NCBI RefSeq assembly: GCF_001439845.1
Contig: NZ_JYLO01000008.1
Location: 248,001-312,000 of the forward strand
Reading direction: 5' to 3'
Source of the DNA: Pseudomonas lactis
GTDB lineage: Bacteria; Pseudomonadota; Gammaproteobacteria; Pseudomonadales; Pseudomonadaceae
DNA length: 64,000 bases
Shown: in pieces, positions 53,900 through 63,935 of the stretch
Numbering within the stretch: position 1 is the stretch's first letter
Layout of the letters: every line of letters starts with the position of its first letter
Notes under the pieces: model-generated
Seen by the model: only the letters and a program-made list of their open reading frames with translations
Told to the model about the DNA's origin: nothing
Databases searched by the model: none
Made by a program: the position numbers and the translations under genes

Positions 53900-55414
53900 T
53901 TATTGGTTTTGGCAGGGTTGTGGAAAACGTGCCTTGCGCTCCAGGTCATCAAGGTCGATATGGTTGCGCATGTACTGCTGACTGGCGTCTACCAGTGGCT
54001 GGTGATCCCAGCTCTTGAGTTTGCCTTGGGTCAGCGCTTCAAACACCAGGCGGCGACGGCGTTGGCTGGCGAGCACCTGTTGATGGATCGCCGGGATGTC
54101 CCATTTAGCCCGCGCTTCACGCAAGAACGCCTCGAACAACGGACGATGTTCGGCGCACTGGCTGAGGTTTTCCTGCTCGCGCGGGTCGTTGTGCACATCG
54201 AACAACAAGCAAGGGTCGTCTTCGCTGTAGATGAATTTGTAGGCGCCCCGGCGAATCATCATCAACGGGCTTATGGTGCCTTCGGCCATGTATTCGCCAA
54301 ACACTTCGTCATGCCCGCCCTGCCCTTGCAAGTGCGGGACCAGTGAGCGGCCGTCCAGCGGCAAGTGCGGGTCCAGTTCGCCACCGGCCAATTCCACCAG
54401 GGTCGGCAACAAGTCGGCGGTCGACACGGCCTGGGTGACGCGGCCAGCGGCGAACTGCCCCGGCGCACTGACCAGCAGCGGCACGCGGGCGGCCATTTCA
54501 AACCAGTGCATTTTGTACCAGAGGCCGCGCTCGCCAAGCATGTCGCCGTGGTCGCCGGAGAAAATGATCAGGGTGTCGGCGGCCAGGCCGGTGTCTTCCA
54601 GGGTCTGCAGCAGCTTGCCGACGTTGCCGTCGATGTAGCTGCAGGCGCCGAAGTAGGCGCGGCGGGCGTCGCGGATCTTATCCACCGGCAGCGGTTTGTC
54701 CCACAAGTCATAGACCTTGAGCAGCCGCTGGGAATGCGGGTCAAGGTCGGCCTGGGGCGGCGTCGCGGGCATTGGAATCTCGGTGTCGGCGTACAGGTCC
54801 CAGAACGGCTTGGGAATGGTGTACGGGTCGTGGGGATGGGTCATCGACACGGTCAGGCAGAACGGCTGGTCGCCCTCCTCGCGGATGTGATCAAACAGAT
54901 ATTGCTGAGCCTTGAACACCACCTCTTCGTCGAAATCCAGCTGGTTGGTGCGCACGCACGGGCCGGCTTGCAGTACCGAGGACATGTTGTGATACCAGGT
55001 AGGGCGTACGTCTGGTTCGTCCCAGTTCACCGCCCAGCCATAGTCGGCGGGGTAGATGTCGCTGGTCAGGCGTTCCTCATAGCCGTGCAACTGGTCGGGG
55101 CCGCAGAAGTGCATCTTGCCCGACAGCGCAGTGCGGTAGCCGAGGCGACGCAGGTAGTGGGCATAGGTCGGTACATCGGCGGGGAAATCGGCGGCGTTGT
55201 CGTAGGCGCCGATCTTGCTCGGCAATTGGCCACTTACCAAGGTGAAGCGCGACGGTGCGCACAATGGGCTGTTGCAATAGGCGGCGTCGAACACCACACC
55301 TTGTGCCGCCAGGCGGCTGAGGTTGGGCAGCTTGATCGGGGAAGGCCCGTAGAACGGCAGCATCGGCGCGGCCATCTGATCGGCCATGATGAAAAGAATG
55401 TTCTTGCGCTTCAT
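53900..55414 (-). CDS. betC: Choline-sulfatase
   Basis: Type I sulfatase (504 aa) hydrolysing choline-O-sulfate to choline and sulfate. C52 in CAPSR is the cysteine converted to formylglycine; metal-binding residues appear in FIMADQ and SGDHGDMLGERG. The start at 55414 (MKRKNILFIMADQ) fits the family. It forms an operon with choX and is divergent from a LysR regulator. Confidence 0.95.
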   Translation of the reverse strand: MKRKNILFIMADQMAAPMLPFYGPSPIKLPNLSRLAAQGVVFDAAYCNSPLCAPSRFTLVSGQLPSKIGAYDNAADFPADVPTYAHYLRRLGYRTALSGKMHFCGPDQLHGYEERLTSDIYPADYGWAVNWDEPDVRPTWYHNMSSVLQAGPCVRTNQLDFDEEVVFKAQQYLFDHIREEGDQPFCLTVSMTHPHDPYTIPKPFWDLYADTEIPMPATPPQADLDPHSQRLLKVYDLWDKPLPVDKIRDARRAYFGACSYIDGNVGKLLQTLEDTGLAADTLIIFSGDHGDMLGERGLWYKMHWFEMAARVPLLVSAPGQFAAGRVTQAVSTADLLPTLVELAGGELDPHLPLDGRSLVPHLQGQGGHDEVFGEYMAEGTISPLMMIRRGAYKFIYSEDDPCLLFDVHNDPREQENLSQCAEHRPLFEAFLREARAKWDIPAIHQQVLASQRRRRLVFEALTQGKLKSWDHQPLVDASQQYMRNHIDLDDLERKARFPQPCQNQ

Positions 55415-55517
55415 GGTTTCTCGGCATTCCATAGGCGGTGTTTATGCGAATGAGCATGCGGTCCATCAATACATGGGTAAAGCCCATGCGCGGCAATGAC
55501 TAGGATAAGTTGAGCTT

Positions 55518-56468
55518 ATGTATGAAGCGCTGGGTGACCTCTCTCTCGATTTGCTGCGCGCCTTTGAGGCAGCGGCACGCCATCGCAGTTTCACCGCTGC
55601 CGCGATGGAACTGGGCACCACCCAACCGGCGGTCAGCCAGCAGATCAAACGCCTCGAAGAGCAACTGGCGATCCGCCTGTTTGACCGCATTTATCGCGGC
55701 ATTGAACTGACCGACGCTGGCGCCCTGCTGTTCGAGCATGTGCAAGGCGGCCTGCAGAACATCAACCAGGGCCTCGGCGCCATTACTCAACAAAGCCAGC
55801 ATGAAGTGCTGCAAGTCGCCACTGACTTCGCCTTCGCTGCCTACTGGCTGATGCCGCGCCTGCATCGCTTCCACCAGGCCAACCCGCAGGTGGATGTCAG
55901 CCTGGTCACCAGTGAGCGCAACCACGCCACTCTGCGCAGCGATATTGATGTGGCGGTGTTGTTCGGCGATGGCCGTTTCAAGCAGGGCGAGAGCCTGTGG
56001 TTGTTCAATGAGGAGGTGTTTCCGGTGTGCAGCCCGCAGTGGCTCAAGGAGCAAGCTGCGCCCCTGACGGTGCAGACCTTGCAAGGCTGCCCGTTGCTGC
56101 ACCTGCGCCAGGAAAACAACAGCCAGTGGTTCGACTGGAACGGCGTATTCCGCGAACTGGGTATCACCGCTGCGCCGACCCCTGGGCAATTGCGCTTCGA
56201 CAACTACACCTTGCTGATCCAGGCCGCGATTGCCGGCCAGGGTGTCGCCATCGGCTGGCGCCACCTGGTGGATAACCTGCTGGAGCAGAATTGGTTGTGC
56301 CGACCGATCAGCCCCACGGTGACGTCGCGATTTGGCTATTACGTGGTGCAGCCCCAGCGCAAACGCCGTGGTCAGTTGGTGGACCGCTTTGTCGAGTGGC
56401 TGGTGGCGGAACAGGCCAGCAGTGCGCAGTCGTTGACCGGGCTGGCCCTGCCGTCGATTGCGGTCTAG
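55518..56468 (+). CDS. LysR-family regulator of the choline-sulfatase genes
   Basis: LysR-type transcription factor (316 aa). The winged HTH is at about residues 7-60 (FEAAARHRSFTAAAMELGTTQPAVSQQIKRLE), followed by an effector-binding domain. It is divergent from betC with a gap of about 100 bp, the classic arrangement for a LysR activator of the adjacent operon, so control of betC-choX is likely. Confidence 0.88.
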   Translation: MYEALGDLSLDLLRAFEAAARHRSFTAAAMELGTTQPAVSQQIKRLEEQLAIRLFDRIYRGIELTDAGALLFEHVQGGLQNINQGLGAITQQSQHEVLQVATDFAFAAYWLMPRLHRFHQANPQVDVSLVTSERNHATLRSDIDVAVLFGDGRFKQGESLWLFNEEVFPVCSPQWLKEQAAPLTVQTLQGCPLLHLRQENNSQWFDWNGVFRELGITAAPTPGQLRFDNYTLLIQAAIAGQGVAIGWRHLVDNLLEQNWLCRPISPTVTSRFGYYVVQPQRKRRGQLVDRFVEWLVAEQASSAQSLTGLALPSIAV

Positions 56469-56498
56469 GATCGGCGCACAGTGGAACCGGAGTCAGTC

Positions 56499-56825
56499 AT
56501 GCAACGTATCAAGGGCTACCACGCCCATATCTACTTCGACGCCAGTACGATCGAGCAGGCGCGCACGCTCTGTGAAGACGCCGCCAGGCTGTTCCCGTTG
56601 CGCATGGGCCGCGTGCATGAGCGGCCGGTGGGCCCGCACCCGGATTGGAGTTGCCAACTGGCGTTCGAGCCGGAATATATCGGCGTGGTATTGCCGTGGC
56701 TGGCGCTGCATCGCAATGGTTTGGTGGTGTTCCTGCACCCGGAAACCGGTGATGACCTCAAGGACCACACCGATTACGCCATTTGGATGGGTGCGATGCG
56801 CGAGCTGGACCTGTCGATTTTTTAA
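56499..56825 (+). CDS. DOPA 4,5-dioxygenase family protein
   Basis: A compact 108-aa protein with the family's three histidine-containing motifs: YHAHIYFD near the N-terminus, HERPVGPHPDW in the middle and HPETGDDLKDH near the end. Members are metal-dependent extradiol-type dioxygenases; the bacterial substrate is generally unknown. The ATG at 56499 follows CGGAG. Confidence 0.85.
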   Translation: MQRIKGYHAHIYFDASTIEQARTLCEDAARLFPLRMGRVHERPVGPHPDWSCQLAFEPEYIGVVLPWLALHRNGLVVFLHPETGDDLKDHTDYAIWMGAMRELDLSIF

Positions 56826-57001
56826 GCGTTCTTACCCGGTAAACCCGCGTCTTTCCCTAAGTAAAAACAGGAAGAGTTGTAGGATTTATCTTGCCTTATC
56901 TCATTATATGGGATTGATATTTATATATTGAGATGTTCTGCGCCGTAGGTTTATATTCGCCCATCTGCTTTTTTCAGCACCCACTCATTTCAGGTGAAGC
57001 G

Positions 57002-57961
57002 ATGCAGGCGCAATTGATCGCGCTCGATTGGGGGACCAGCTCCCTTCGTGCTTACAAACTCGGCCCCGCGGGCGTTGTGCTGGAACAGCGCTCGCTGGCT
57101 ACCGGCATCATGCACTTGCCCACAGAGCCTCGGGAAATTGCCGGTGTGCTGTGCACCGACGGCTTTGAACTGGCGTTCGATAGCGCCTGCGGCGATTGGC
57201 TCGACGCCCAGCCCAGGCTGCCAGTGATCGCGTGCGGCATGGTCGGCAGCGCACAGGGTTGGAGCGAGGCGGCCTATCGCAGCACGCCTGTGGATGTCGC
57301 CAGCCTTGGCCAGGCGTTGCATGGCATACGCAGCCTGCGCGGGGTGCAGGTGCACATCGTGCCGGGGGTGATCGAGCAAGTGGGGCTGCCCAATGTGATG
57401 CGCGGCGAAGAAACCCAAGTGCTCGGCGTACTGCAAGGGCTTGGGCCCAAGGTGCTGATCGGCCTGCCCGGCAGCCATTCCAAATGGGTCGAGGTGGTGG
57501 AAGGCCGCATTACCCATTTCGATACCTTCATGACCGGCGAAGTGTTTGCGGTGTTGAGCAAGCACAGCATTCTGGGGCGCACCCAACAGGCCAGCGAACA
57601 GTTCCAGGCCGAGGCGTTTGATCGAGGCGTGCACGTGGCGCTGTCCAACGACGGCCAGCGTGGCGTGCTCTCAACCCTGTTCAGTGCCCGTACCCTTGGG
57701 CTCACTGCGCAGCTGGCGCCCGACCAGCAACCCGATTACCTGTCCGGCTTGCTCATCGGCCATGAACTCGTCGGCCTGCCAGATTCCGCCAAACACCAGC
57801 CGATCATCCTGGTCGGCGCTGCTCCACTCTGCGCCCGCTATCAACGCGCCCTCGCCCTTTGCGGCTTTGCCCACGTCAGCCTGGCGCAAGAAGCCACCGA
57901 GCGTGGCCTGTGGCAACTGGCGCAAGCCGCCGGGCTTACTCGACCTTTACTGGAGGCCTGA
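57002..57961 (+). CDS. dgoK: 2-dehydro-3-deoxygalactonokinase
   Basis: Phosphorylates 2-keto-3-deoxygalactonate in D-galactonate breakdown (319 aa). It has the phosphate-binding opening LIALDWGTSSLRAY and the GLPGSHSKWVEV segment of the DgoK family. The start at 57002 follows AGGTGAAG. It is the first gene of dgoK-dgoA-dgoD-dgoT; no dgoR-type regulator lies nearby. Confidence 0.93.
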   Translation: MQAQLIALDWGTSSLRAYKLGPAGVVLEQRSLATGIMHLPTEPREIAGVLCTDGFELAFDSACGDWLDAQPRLPVIACGMVGSAQGWSEAAYRSTPVDVASLGQALHGIRSLRGVQVHIVPGVIEQVGLPNVMRGEETQVLGVLQGLGPKVLIGLPGSHSKWVEVVEGRITHFDTFMTGEVFAVLSKHSILGRTQQASEQFQAEAFDRGVHVALSNDGQRGVLSTLFSARTLGLTAQLAPDQQPDYLSGLLIGHELVGLPDSAKHQPIILVGAAPLCARYQRALALCGFAHVSLAQEATERGLWQLAQAAGLTRPLLEA

Positions 57962-57962
57962 C

Positions 57963-58583
57963 ATGCTCAAGCAAGCACTCGCACAAAACGGTTTGATCGC
58001 CATCCTGCGCGGCCTACGCCCCGACGAAGCCCAGGCGGTCGGCCAAGTGCTGTACGACGCGGGTTTTCGCGTGATCGAAGTGCCGCTCAACTCGCCAGAC
58101 CCTTACACCAGCATCCGCACCCTGCGCGACAGCTTGCCCGCCGATTGCCTGATCGGTGCTGGCACGGTGTTGACGCCTGAGCAGGTCGAGCAGGTCAAGG
58201 CGTCCGGAGGCCAGGTGATCGTCATGCCCCACAGCGATGCCAAGGTGTTGCGTGCGGCCAAAGCGGCGGGCCTGTATTTGTCCCCTGGGGTAGCCACGCC
58301 CACCGAAGCCTTTGCCGCACTGGCCGAAGGCGCCGATGTGTTGAAGCTGTTCCCGGCCGAGCAAATGGGCCCTTCAGTGATCAAGGCATGGCTGGCGGTA
58401 TTGCCGGCGGGCACGTTGCTGCTGCCGGTGGGCGGCATCACCCCGGACAACATGCAGGTGTTTACCGACGCCGGCGCCAAGGGCTTCGGATTGGGTTCCG
58501 GGCTGTTCAAGCCGGGCATGACAGTGGATCAGGTTGCGAGCCGTGCCCAGGCGTATGTCGCCGCCTGGAAAGCCCTCGGCTGA
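57963..58583 (+). CDS. dgoA: 2-dehydro-3-deoxy-6-phosphogalactonate aldolase
   Basis: Class I aldolase (206 aa) splitting KDPGal to pyruvate and glyceraldehyde 3-phosphate. The family shows IAILRGLRPDEA at the N-terminus, a catalytic E in VIEVPLNSP and the Schiff-base lysine in VLKLFPAEQ. It starts one nucleotide after the dgoK stop. Confidence 0.95.
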   Translation: MLKQALAQNGLIAILRGLRPDEAQAVGQVLYDAGFRVIEVPLNSPDPYTSIRTLRDSLPADCLIGAGTVLTPEQVEQVKASGGQVIVMPHSDAKVLRAAKAAGLYLSPGVATPTEAFAALAEGADVLKLFPAEQMGPSVIKAWLAVLPAGTLLLPVGGITPDNMQVFTDAGAKGFGLGSGLFKPGMTVDQVASRAQAYVAAWKALG

Positions 58584-58631
58584 GAGCACATTCCGCGCCC
58601 ACAGGCGCTGCATCTATAAGAGAGACAAGAG

Positions 58632-59780
58632 ATGAAAATCACCAAACTGACGACCTTTATCGTTCCGCCGCGCTGGTGCTTCCTCAAGGTCGAAACCGAC
58701 CAGGGTGTGACCGGCTGGGGTGAGCCTGTGGTCGAGGGCCGCGCTCACACGGTGGCCGCTGCCGTCGAAGAACTGTCCGACTACCTGATCGGCAAAGACC
58801 CACGCAACATCGAAGATATCTGGACCGTGCTCTATCGCGGCGGCTTCTACCGAGGCGGCGCGGTGCACATGAGCGCCCTCGCCGGCATCGACCAGGCGTT
58901 GTGGGACATCAAGGGCAAGGCCCTCGGTGTGTCGGTCAGCGATCTGCTGGGCGGCCAGGTGCGCGACAAAATCCGCGTGTATTCATGGATCGGCGGTGAC
59001 CGCCCTGCCGACACCGCCCGTGCTGCCAAAGAGGCGGTGGCCCGTGGCTTCACGGCGGTAAAAATGAACGGCACCGAAGAATTGCAGTTTGTCGACAGCT
59101 TCGAAAAAGTCGACCTGGCCCTGGCCAACGTCGCTGCCGTGCGCGATGCGGTCGGCCCTAACGTGGGGATCGGCGTCGACTTCCATGGCCGGGTGCACAA
59201 GCCGATGGCCAAGGTGCTGATGAAAGAGCTCGACCCGTACAAACTGATGTTCATTGAAGAGCCGGTGCTCAGCGAAAACTACGAAGCGCTCAAAGAACTG
59301 GCACCGTTGACCAGTACGCCGATCGCCCTGGGCGAGCGCCTGTTCTCGCGCTGGGATTTCAAGCGCGTGCTCAGCGAAGGCTACGTCGACATCATCCAGC
59401 CGGACGCCTCCCACGCGGGCGGTATCACCGAAACCCGCAAGATCGCCAACATGGCCGAAGCCTACGACGTGGCCCTCGCCTTGCACTGCCCGCTGGGCCC
59501 GATTGCCTTGGCGGCGTGCCTGCAACTGGATGCGGTTTGCTACAACGCGTTTATCCAGGAGCAGAGTCTGGGCATTCACTACAATGAAAGCAACGATCTG
59601 CTCGACTATGTGCGAGACCCGGGCGTGTTCGACTATGACCAGGGCTTTGTGAAGATCCCCAACGGCCCGGGGTTGGGCATTGAGATCAACGAGGAGTATG
59701 TGGTTGAGCGCGCGGCCATCGGCCATCGCTGGCGCAACCCGATCTGGCGCCATGCCGATGGCAGCTTTGCCGAGTGGTGA
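58632..59780 (+). CDS. dgoD: D-galactonate dehydratase
   Basis: Enolase-superfamily dehydratase (382 aa, the same length as the E. coli enzyme) forming 2-keto-3-deoxygalactonate. Metal ligands are in VDFHGR, FIEEPV and LGERLF, and the catalytic histidine lies in LHCPLGPIA. It begins 48 nt after dgoA with AGAGA upstream. Confidence 0.96.
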   Translation: MKITKLTTFIVPPRWCFLKVETDQGVTGWGEPVVEGRAHTVAAAVEELSDYLIGKDPRNIEDIWTVLYRGGFYRGGAVHMSALAGIDQALWDIKGKALGVSVSDLLGGQVRDKIRVYSWIGGDRPADTARAAKEAVARGFTAVKMNGTEELQFVDSFEKVDLALANVAAVRDAVGPNVGIGVDFHGRVHKPMAKVLMKELDPYKLMFIEEPVLSENYEALKELAPLTSTPIALGERLFSRWDFKRVLSEGYVDIIQPDASHAGGITETRKIANMAEAYDVALALHCPLGPIALAACLQLDAVCYNAFIQEQSLGIHYNESNDLLDYVRDPGVFDYDQGFVKIPNGPGLGIEINEEYVVERAAIGHRWRNPIWRHADGSFAEW

Positions 59781-59810
59781 TTTTTACCTGATTGAAACGC
59801 GCTAAAAAAG

Positions 59811-59897
59811 GTGGGAGCTGGCTTGCCTGCGATGGCGGTGGGCCAGTCACCGCAGCGGTGCCAGTCATGCCGCCATCGCAGGCCAGCCAGCTCCCAC
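59811..59897. repeat. REPIN-like inverted repeat between dgoD and dgoT
   Basis: GTGGGAGCTGGCTTGCCTGCGATGG and its near inverse, the same family as 51141 and 52863. It lies inside a same-strand gene series and could lower transport-gene expression or stabilise the upstream mRNA. Confidence 0.85.
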
Positions 59898-59942
59898 ATT
59901 GAGCGCGTTCCTTCCTCAACAAATATAAAAAGAGGCACCCCC

Positions 59943-61247
59943 ATGCACCCTGAATCCCTCACCGGGCAGGCTTCTTTAGTCACGCCTAGCAGAAAGCGCT
60001 TTTTCATCATGGTGCTGCTGTTCATCACCGTGGTTATCAACTACCTCGACCGCAGCAACCTGTCGATTGCCGCTCCGGCGCTGACCAGCGAGCTGGGGAT
60101 CGACCCGGTGCAAGTCGGGCTGATTTTCTCTGCCTTCGGCTGGACCTACGCCGCCATGCAAATCCCGGGTGGCTGGTTGGTAGACCGGGTGCCGCCGCGC
60201 ATTCTCTACACGGCGGCCCTGCTGCTGTGGTCGATTGCCACCGTAATGCTCGGTTTCGCCGCCAGCTTTATCGCGCTGTTCGTGCTGCGCATGGCCGTTG
60301 GCGCGTTGGAGGCACCGGCCTATCCCATCAACAGCCGCGTGGTCACCACCTGGTTTCCCGAGCGCGAGCGCGCCACGGCTATCGGCGTCTACACTTCTGG
60401 GCAATTCGTCGGCCTGGCGTTCCTCACCCCGGTACTGGCGTGGCTGCAACATCAGTACGGCTGGCACATGGTGTTTGTGGTAACCGGTGGCGTCGGCATC
60501 CTATGGGCCGCTATCTGGTACGCGGTGTACCGCGAGCCCAAAGATTTCAAAGGCGCCAACGAAGCCGAAATCCAACTGATCCGCGACGGTGGCGGGCTGG
60601 TGGACATGCAGGCTAAAACCATCAAGGCACCCTTCAGTTGGACGGACCTGGGCATCGTGCTGAGCAAGCGCAAGCTGTGGGGCATCTACCTGGGCCAGTT
60701 TTGCCTGAACTCCACGCTGTGGTTCTTCCTGACCTGGTTCCCGACGTACCTGGTGAAATATCGTGGCATGGACTTTATCCAGTCTGGCTTGCTGGCCTCG
60801 TTGCCGTTCCTGGCCGCGTTTGTGGGCGTGCTGTGTTCGGGGGTGTTTTCCGATTGGCTGATTCGCCGTGGGGCGTCGGTGGGCTTTGCGCGCAAGTTGC
60901 CGATCATCAGCGGGCTGCTGATTTCCACGGCGATCATCGGGGCCAACTATGTGGACTCCACGGGATGGGTCATCGCGTTTCTGGCGGTGGCGTTTTTCGG
61001 CAATGGTTTGGCGTCGATCACTTGGTCGCTGGTCTCGACCTTGGCGCCTGCCCGTCTGCTGGGACTGACCGGCGGGGTGTTCAACTTCATCGGCAACCTG
61101 GCGGCGATTGCCACGCCTATCGTGATTGGCTTCCTGGCCAGTGGTTCGTCATTTGCGCCGGCCATTACCTACATTGCGGTCTTGGCGTTGCTGGGCGCGC
61201 TGTCCTACATCTTGCTGGTCGGTAAAGTCGAGCGGATCGAGCTGTAA
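59943..61247 (+). CDS. dgoT: MFS transporter, probable D-galactonate permease
   Basis: Major facilitator with 12 helices (434 aa) of the anion:cation symporter group. The segment VVINYLDRSNLSIAAPAL and the loop after helix 2 (GGWLVDRVPPR) are typical. The ATG at 59943 follows AGAGG. It closes the dgo series, so galactonate import is the likely role. The open frame extends further upstream over the REPIN without support. Confidence 0.9.
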   Translation: MHPESLTGQASLVTPSRKRFFIMVLLFITVVINYLDRSNLSIAAPALTSELGIDPVQVGLIFSAFGWTYAAMQIPGGWLVDRVPPRILYTAALLLWSIATVMLGFAASFIALFVLRMAVGALEAPAYPINSRVVTTWFPERERATAIGVYTSGQFVGLAFLTPVLAWLQHQYGWHMVFVVTGGVGILWAAIWYAVYREPKDFKGANEAEIQLIRDGGGLVDMQAKTIKAPFSWTDLGIVLSKRKLWGIYLGQFCLNSTLWFFLTWFPTYLVKYRGMDFIQSGLLASLPFLAAFVGVLCSGVFSDWLIRRGASVGFARKLPIISGLLISTAIIGANYVDSTGWVIAFLAVAFFGNGLASITWSLVSTLAPARLLGLTGGVFNFIGNLAAIATPIVIGFLASGSSFAPAITYIAVLALLGALSYILLVGKVERIEL

Positions 61248-61275
61248 AAGGGGCGACCTTCGGGTCGCCCTTTTT
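61248..61275 (+). terminator. Terminator after dgoT
   Basis: GGGCGACC and GGTCGCCC pair around TTCG and are followed by five T. It lies just past the dgoT stop and also faces the 3' end of the convergent oxidase gene. Confidence 0.9.
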
Positions 61276-61279
61276 CGTT

Positions 61280-62938
61280 CTAAGGCACCGACATCTCGTT
61301 GCGGAAAATATAATACGGATCCCAGCGTTGCTTCGTACCCCGCAAGCGGCTTTCGATTATCGGGTCGGGGAAGAAGATCTTGTACCATTTGGAGTTTTTG
61401 CCGTTGGCCGGATTGCCGCCTACGTAGGTCATGTCGAGGTCGGGATAATTGATGTAGCAGCCTTCGAATGCATTGTTGAGCGGTACGCCCTGGGCATCGG
61501 CAAATGCGTTGAAGTACAGCCCTCGGATCCAGTCGGCATGGGCTTGATCCTCGGCGGCGCTGTCACCGCGCCAGTAACATTGCGGTTGCCACTTGAGGTA
61601 GGACGAACGCTGGGCGGCCGACGATTCCTTGCGCACTGGCGCACTGGCGGCGTTGATCTGGCCGCCGAAGGACTGAATCTGGATCAGGCTTTGTGTCAGG
61701 TGGTTGTCAGGGTCTGGCCATGTCAGGGTAGTCCAGATGGCCTGTAGCACTTGAGGGCTGAATTCCCCTTTCTGGTAGGCCGACTTATAGCGCCCGCGCT
61801 GGTTGTCTCCCGCGCCATTCAAGGTTTGCTGGCACACCAGCCAATCCAGGCGCCGGGTCGCAGCCTGGGCAGATGAGACTGAGTCGATGGGGCGCCCGCG
61901 GGCTGTGCCGGGGGGTAAATGAACCACATGAAACGGCACCAGCGACTCGGTAGCGGGCAAGCCGATGGCCGTGAGCATCTTGTCGACAAAATCATCAAAC
62001 GGCGCGCGGTCGTTCAGCTCGCCGTCCTTATCCACATAATGGATGCCCAGGGTGATATTGCCTGTGTGCTCGTGGCGCATTTCCAGTTTGGTCGCCAGGC
62101 CCCAGGTGTCCGGGTTGTTCTGATGGCTGGCAAACCATAGCTGGTAAGCCACCAGCAGATTGTTTAGTGCATCCTGGGTCAGTACTGACCAATCCCACTC
62201 CAACACCAACCACAGCACCTCTTTGGGGGCCGGTGGCAAGTCCTTGAAATAATAGCTGGTGATAATGCCGAATTGCCCACCCCCAGCACCGCAGCACGCG
62301 GCGAACAGGTCCAATTCGTCCTGTTGGGTGCTGTCCCTGCTGACGTGTCGCGGTTCTAGCCCTCTGCCCTGGCTGTCGGGCACCAGGATATCGACCCCAC
62401 TGAGCCAGTCACACACCAATCCATACTTGCGCGACAGCAGCCCGTAGCCACCGCCGCAAATGTGCCCGCCCAGACCTACGCTATAACATGAGCCGCCGGG
62501 CAAGGTCTTATTGGCCTGCTTGTACAACGCGCCATAGCTGTCCCAGATCTGGCTGCCGGCCTCCAGGCGAAATCGGTAGCGAAAGGGCTGCGTCGGGCTC
62601 AGTTCGGAACCGATCTGCCCGCTGGCGTCGTACACCACTCGGTTCAGCGCGCTGATTTCCAGAATCGACAGCACCTCATCCGGGCTGTCGGGCATCTTGT
62701 TGGCGACAAACCCTTCGTAGCAATGACCGCCGCTGCGTACGGTGATGCGTCCATTGGGCAGGGCCAATGCCTGGGCGGCGGCGTCCAGGATGTCTTGGGC
62801 GCTGCGGCACAGGTAAATCAGGTTGGCGCCATTGGGCGAGGACTGGCCCTGCACGTTGCCCAGGGGCCAGCGCAGGTTGAAGCCCTTTTGCAAGGTTGAG
62901 TGGCGACGGTCTGAAACAGTAATGAGATCAAATGCCAT
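61280..62938 (-). CDS. BBE-type FAD-linked oxidase with probable bicovalent flavin
   Basis: FAD-dependent oxidase (552 aa) with an N-terminal PCMH FAD domain and a C-terminal berberine-bridge (BBE) segment (YINYPDLDM). H72 (RSGGHCYEGF) and C151 (GSCYSVGLGGH) stand where the two covalent flavin links form in this family. There is no evident signal peptide. Related enzymes oxidise sugars or alkaloid-like compounds; the substrate is not evident from neighbours. Confidence 0.88.
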   Translation of the reverse strand: MAFDLITVSDRRHSTLQKGFNLRWPLGNVQGQSSPNGANLIYLCRSAQDILDAAAQALALPNGRITVRSGGHCYEGFVANKMPDSPDEVLSILEISALNRVVYDASGQIGSELSPTQPFRYRFRLEAGSQIWDSYGALYKQANKTLPGGSCYSVGLGGHICGGGYGLLSRKYGLVCDWLSGVDILVPDSQGRGLEPRHVSRDSTQQDELDLFAACCGAGGGQFGIITSYYFKDLPPAPKEVLWLVLEWDWSVLTQDALNNLLVAYQLWFASHQNNPDTWGLATKLEMRHEHTGNITLGIHYVDKDGELNDRAPFDDFVDKMLTAIGLPATESLVPFHVVHLPPGTARGRPIDSVSSAQAATRRLDWLVCQQTLNGAGDNQRGRYKSAYQKGEFSPQVLQAIWTTLTWPDPDNHLTQSLIQIQSFGGQINAASAPVRKESSAAQRSSYLKWQPQCYWRGDSAAEDQAHADWIRGLYFNAFADAQGVPLNNAFEGCYINYPDLDMTYVGGNPANGKNSKWYKIFFPDPIIESRLRGTKQRWDPYYIFRNEMSVP

Positions 62939-63051
62939 GATGTACTCCTAAGAGCCAAGAATGACTTCTGATGCGGCTAACTTAACGACCGAGGGGCAAG
63001 GACTGCGGGGCTTGCGAAGGTGGTTAGACGGCAAAGGGCACGAAGTGCGTT

Positions 63052-63082
63052 AAAAAAGAAGGTGGACGATATGCCCACCTCC
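63052..63082 (-). terminator. Terminator after trpA
   Basis: AGGTGG and CCACCT form a short hairpin followed, on the minus strand, by a T run (63052-63057). It lies about 45 nt past the trpA stop. Confidence 0.7.
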
Positions 63083-63125
63083 TTTGAAGCCTAGCGTATA
63101 AGCTGCGGTCGTTGCGACGTGCAGC

Positions 63126-63935
63126 TTACTTGCGTGCGTTGCGCACACCTTCCGACAGCGCCGCGCACAGGGTCAGCACGCCATCAATGGCTTGCTGGTC
63201 GTTCTTGGCCGTGGCGATGTGATCGATCAGCGCCGAACCCACTACCACCCCGTCTGCCAGGCGTGCGATGGCCGCGGCTTGGTCCGGCGTGCGGATACCA
63301 AAGCCGATGCTGATCGGCAGGTCGGTATGGCGGCGCAGGCGGGTCACGGCTTCTTCGACGTGTTCCAGGGTGGCGGCACCGGCCCCGGTTACACCGGCGA
63401 CCGACACGTAATACACAAACCCGGAGCTGCCATTGAGCACAGTGGGCAGGCGCACGTCATCGGTGGTTGGCGTGGTCAGGCGGATAAAGTCGATGCCTGC
63501 AGCCTGGGCCGGGTCGCACAGCTCGCCATTGTGCTCAGGCGGCATGTCCACCACGATCAGGCCGTCGACACCAGCTGCCTTGGCATCGGCAATGAACTGC
63601 GACACGCCATATTTGTGGATCGGGTTGAAATAACCCATCAACACCAGCGGGGTGTCGTTGTTGTCCTGGCGGAACTCGCGAACCATCTGCAGGGTTTTCA
63701 ACAGGTTCTGCTTGGCGCCCAGAGCGCGGATATTGGCCAGTTGAATGGCCGGGCCGTCGGCCATCGGGTCGGTGAAGGGCATGCCCAGTTCGATCACGTC
63801 GGCGCCGGCGGCCGGCAAGCCCTTGAGGATCGCCAGCGAAGTGTCATAGCCGGGGTCGCCAGCGGTGACGAAGGTCACCAGGGCGGCGCGGTTCTGTTCT
63901 TTGAGTTGCGCAAAGCGGGTTTGCAGGCGGCTCAT
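63126..63935 (-). CDS. trpA: Tryptophan synthase alpha chain
   Basis: Alpha subunit (269 aa) converting indole-3-glycerol phosphate to indole for the beta subunit. Catalytic residues are in [15 protein letters not shown] and the loop MGYFNPI; the phosphate site is the SIGFGIRTP segment. Its start overlaps the trpB stop by one base (TGATG). Confidence 0.97.
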   Translation of the reverse strand: MSRLQTRFAQLKEQNRAALVTFVTAGDPGYDTSLAILKGLPAAGADVIELGMPFTDPMADGPAIQLANIRALGAKQNLLKTLQMVREFRQDNNDTPLVLMGYFNPIHKYGVSQFIADAKAAGVDGLIVVDMPPEHNGELCDPAQAAGIDFIRLTTPTTDDVRLPTVLNGSSGFVYYVSVAGVTGAGAATLEHVEEAVTRLRRHTDLPISIGFGIRTPDQAAAIARLADGVVVGSALIDHIATAKNDQQAIDGVLTLCAALSEGVRNARK

